Part shown: piece after piece, positions 47,217-47,301 of the stretch
How the letters are laid out: every line of letters begins with the position of its first letter
How positions within the stretch are numbered: the first letter of the stretch is position 1
Source: a virus
Reading direction: 5' to 3' (one strand)
DNA: 47,301 bases
IMG/VR virus record: IMGVR_UViG_3300036799_000105
Span: 1-47,301 of that record
Program-made: the position numbers and the translations under genes
Notes under the pieces: model-generated
Told to the model about the DNA's origin: nothing
Databases searched by the model: none
Seen by the model: only the letters and a program-made list of their open reading frames with translations

Positions 47217-47301
47217 CCTTGCGTCGCGCACCTCGTCGGCCTCAAAACGGCAACGCCCGCCAGGATGGGCCTGACGGGCGTTCAGAGGGAGCATGTGATG
47301 C
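47213..47301 (+). CDS. Partial reading frame at the right edge
   Basis: ATG 47213 overlaps the preceding stop (ATGA) and stays open to the edge: MTLRRAPRRPQNGNARQDGP and on. If the window ends are joined it reaches a TGA at 50-52 next to terS, giving 46 residues. Its middle forms a hairpin (47252-47282), so it may instead be leader RNA of a second short frame from ATG 47298. Confidence 0.35.
   Translation, partial: MTLRRAPRRPQNGNARQDGPDGRSEGACD
47252..47282 (+). promoter_or_regulatory. Hairpin at the right edge
   Basis: AACGCCCG plus CAGG pairs with CCTG plus CGGGCGTT (one C-A mismatch, five-base loop). No T-run within view. An AGAGGGAG ribosome site follows at 47284-47291, before ATG 47298. 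Confidence 0.55.

Overview
The window reads as an almost complete genome of a tailed phage with a long non-contractile (siphovirus-type) tail, or a prophage of that type. The host is probably an alphaproteobacterium, perhaps of the Hyphomicrobiales. The reasons are the GC-rich codon use, the HK97-type head genes (terminase, HK97-type portal, fused S78 protease/capsid), and a tail-tip block ordered like the tail genes of the Rhodobacter gene transfer agent (DUF2460, DUF2163, NlpC/P60, large hub). Several small proteins also resemble families I know mainly from alphaproteobacteria. Host assignment is inference, not something the sequence proves.

Layout. Bases 53-2089: small and large terminase. 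2097-3161: three exported proteins on the minus strand, a moron-like cassette. 3319-8167: protease-capsid fusion with an internal start, a 23-residue membrane peptide, a proline-rich protein, portal, and a collagen-like protein. 8151-14455: an unusual cassette inside the structural operon, with four sugar-transfer-like proteins, an MptE/DUF115-like protein, two SAM methyltransferases and a radical SAM enzyme; the gp6-like head-tail connector lies in the middle of it. 14462-18393: small membrane proteins, an NxLP-type repeat protein, neck proteins, tail terminator, major tail protein, and the tail assembly chaperones with a -1 frameshift site. 18386-32355: tape measure, tail tip and fibres. 32482-33242 (minus): a winged-helix protein and a small acidic protein. 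33243-33809: a structured non-coding region. 33810-34620 (plus): a second HTH regulator and two small genes.

34525-41974 is a long, tightly coupled minus-strand early operon. It encodes a RecE-like exonuclease, a Sak4-like ATPase and many tiny proteins, several with paired CxxC motifs. 41975-42833 is a switch region: a repressor-like gene (minus) and a Cro-like gene (plus), with three copies of one palindromic operator (TTGCC-5-GGCAA). 42834-47301 is the plus-strand early/replication operon: a GapR-like/RMF-like protein, a VRR-NUC nuclease, an HNH-SF2 helicase fusion and winged-helix-like proteins. Reading frames at the right end continue into the left end if the two ends are joined. This suggests a circular or circularly permuted contig in which the replication operon runs into the packaging genes.

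I found no integrase, no classical soluble endolysin and no assured holin. The switch suggests a temperate or formerly temperate phage. The most novel feature is the glycosyltransferase, methyltransferase and radical SAM cassette directly after a collagen-like virion protein. I read it as a candidate system for chemically decorating the virion.
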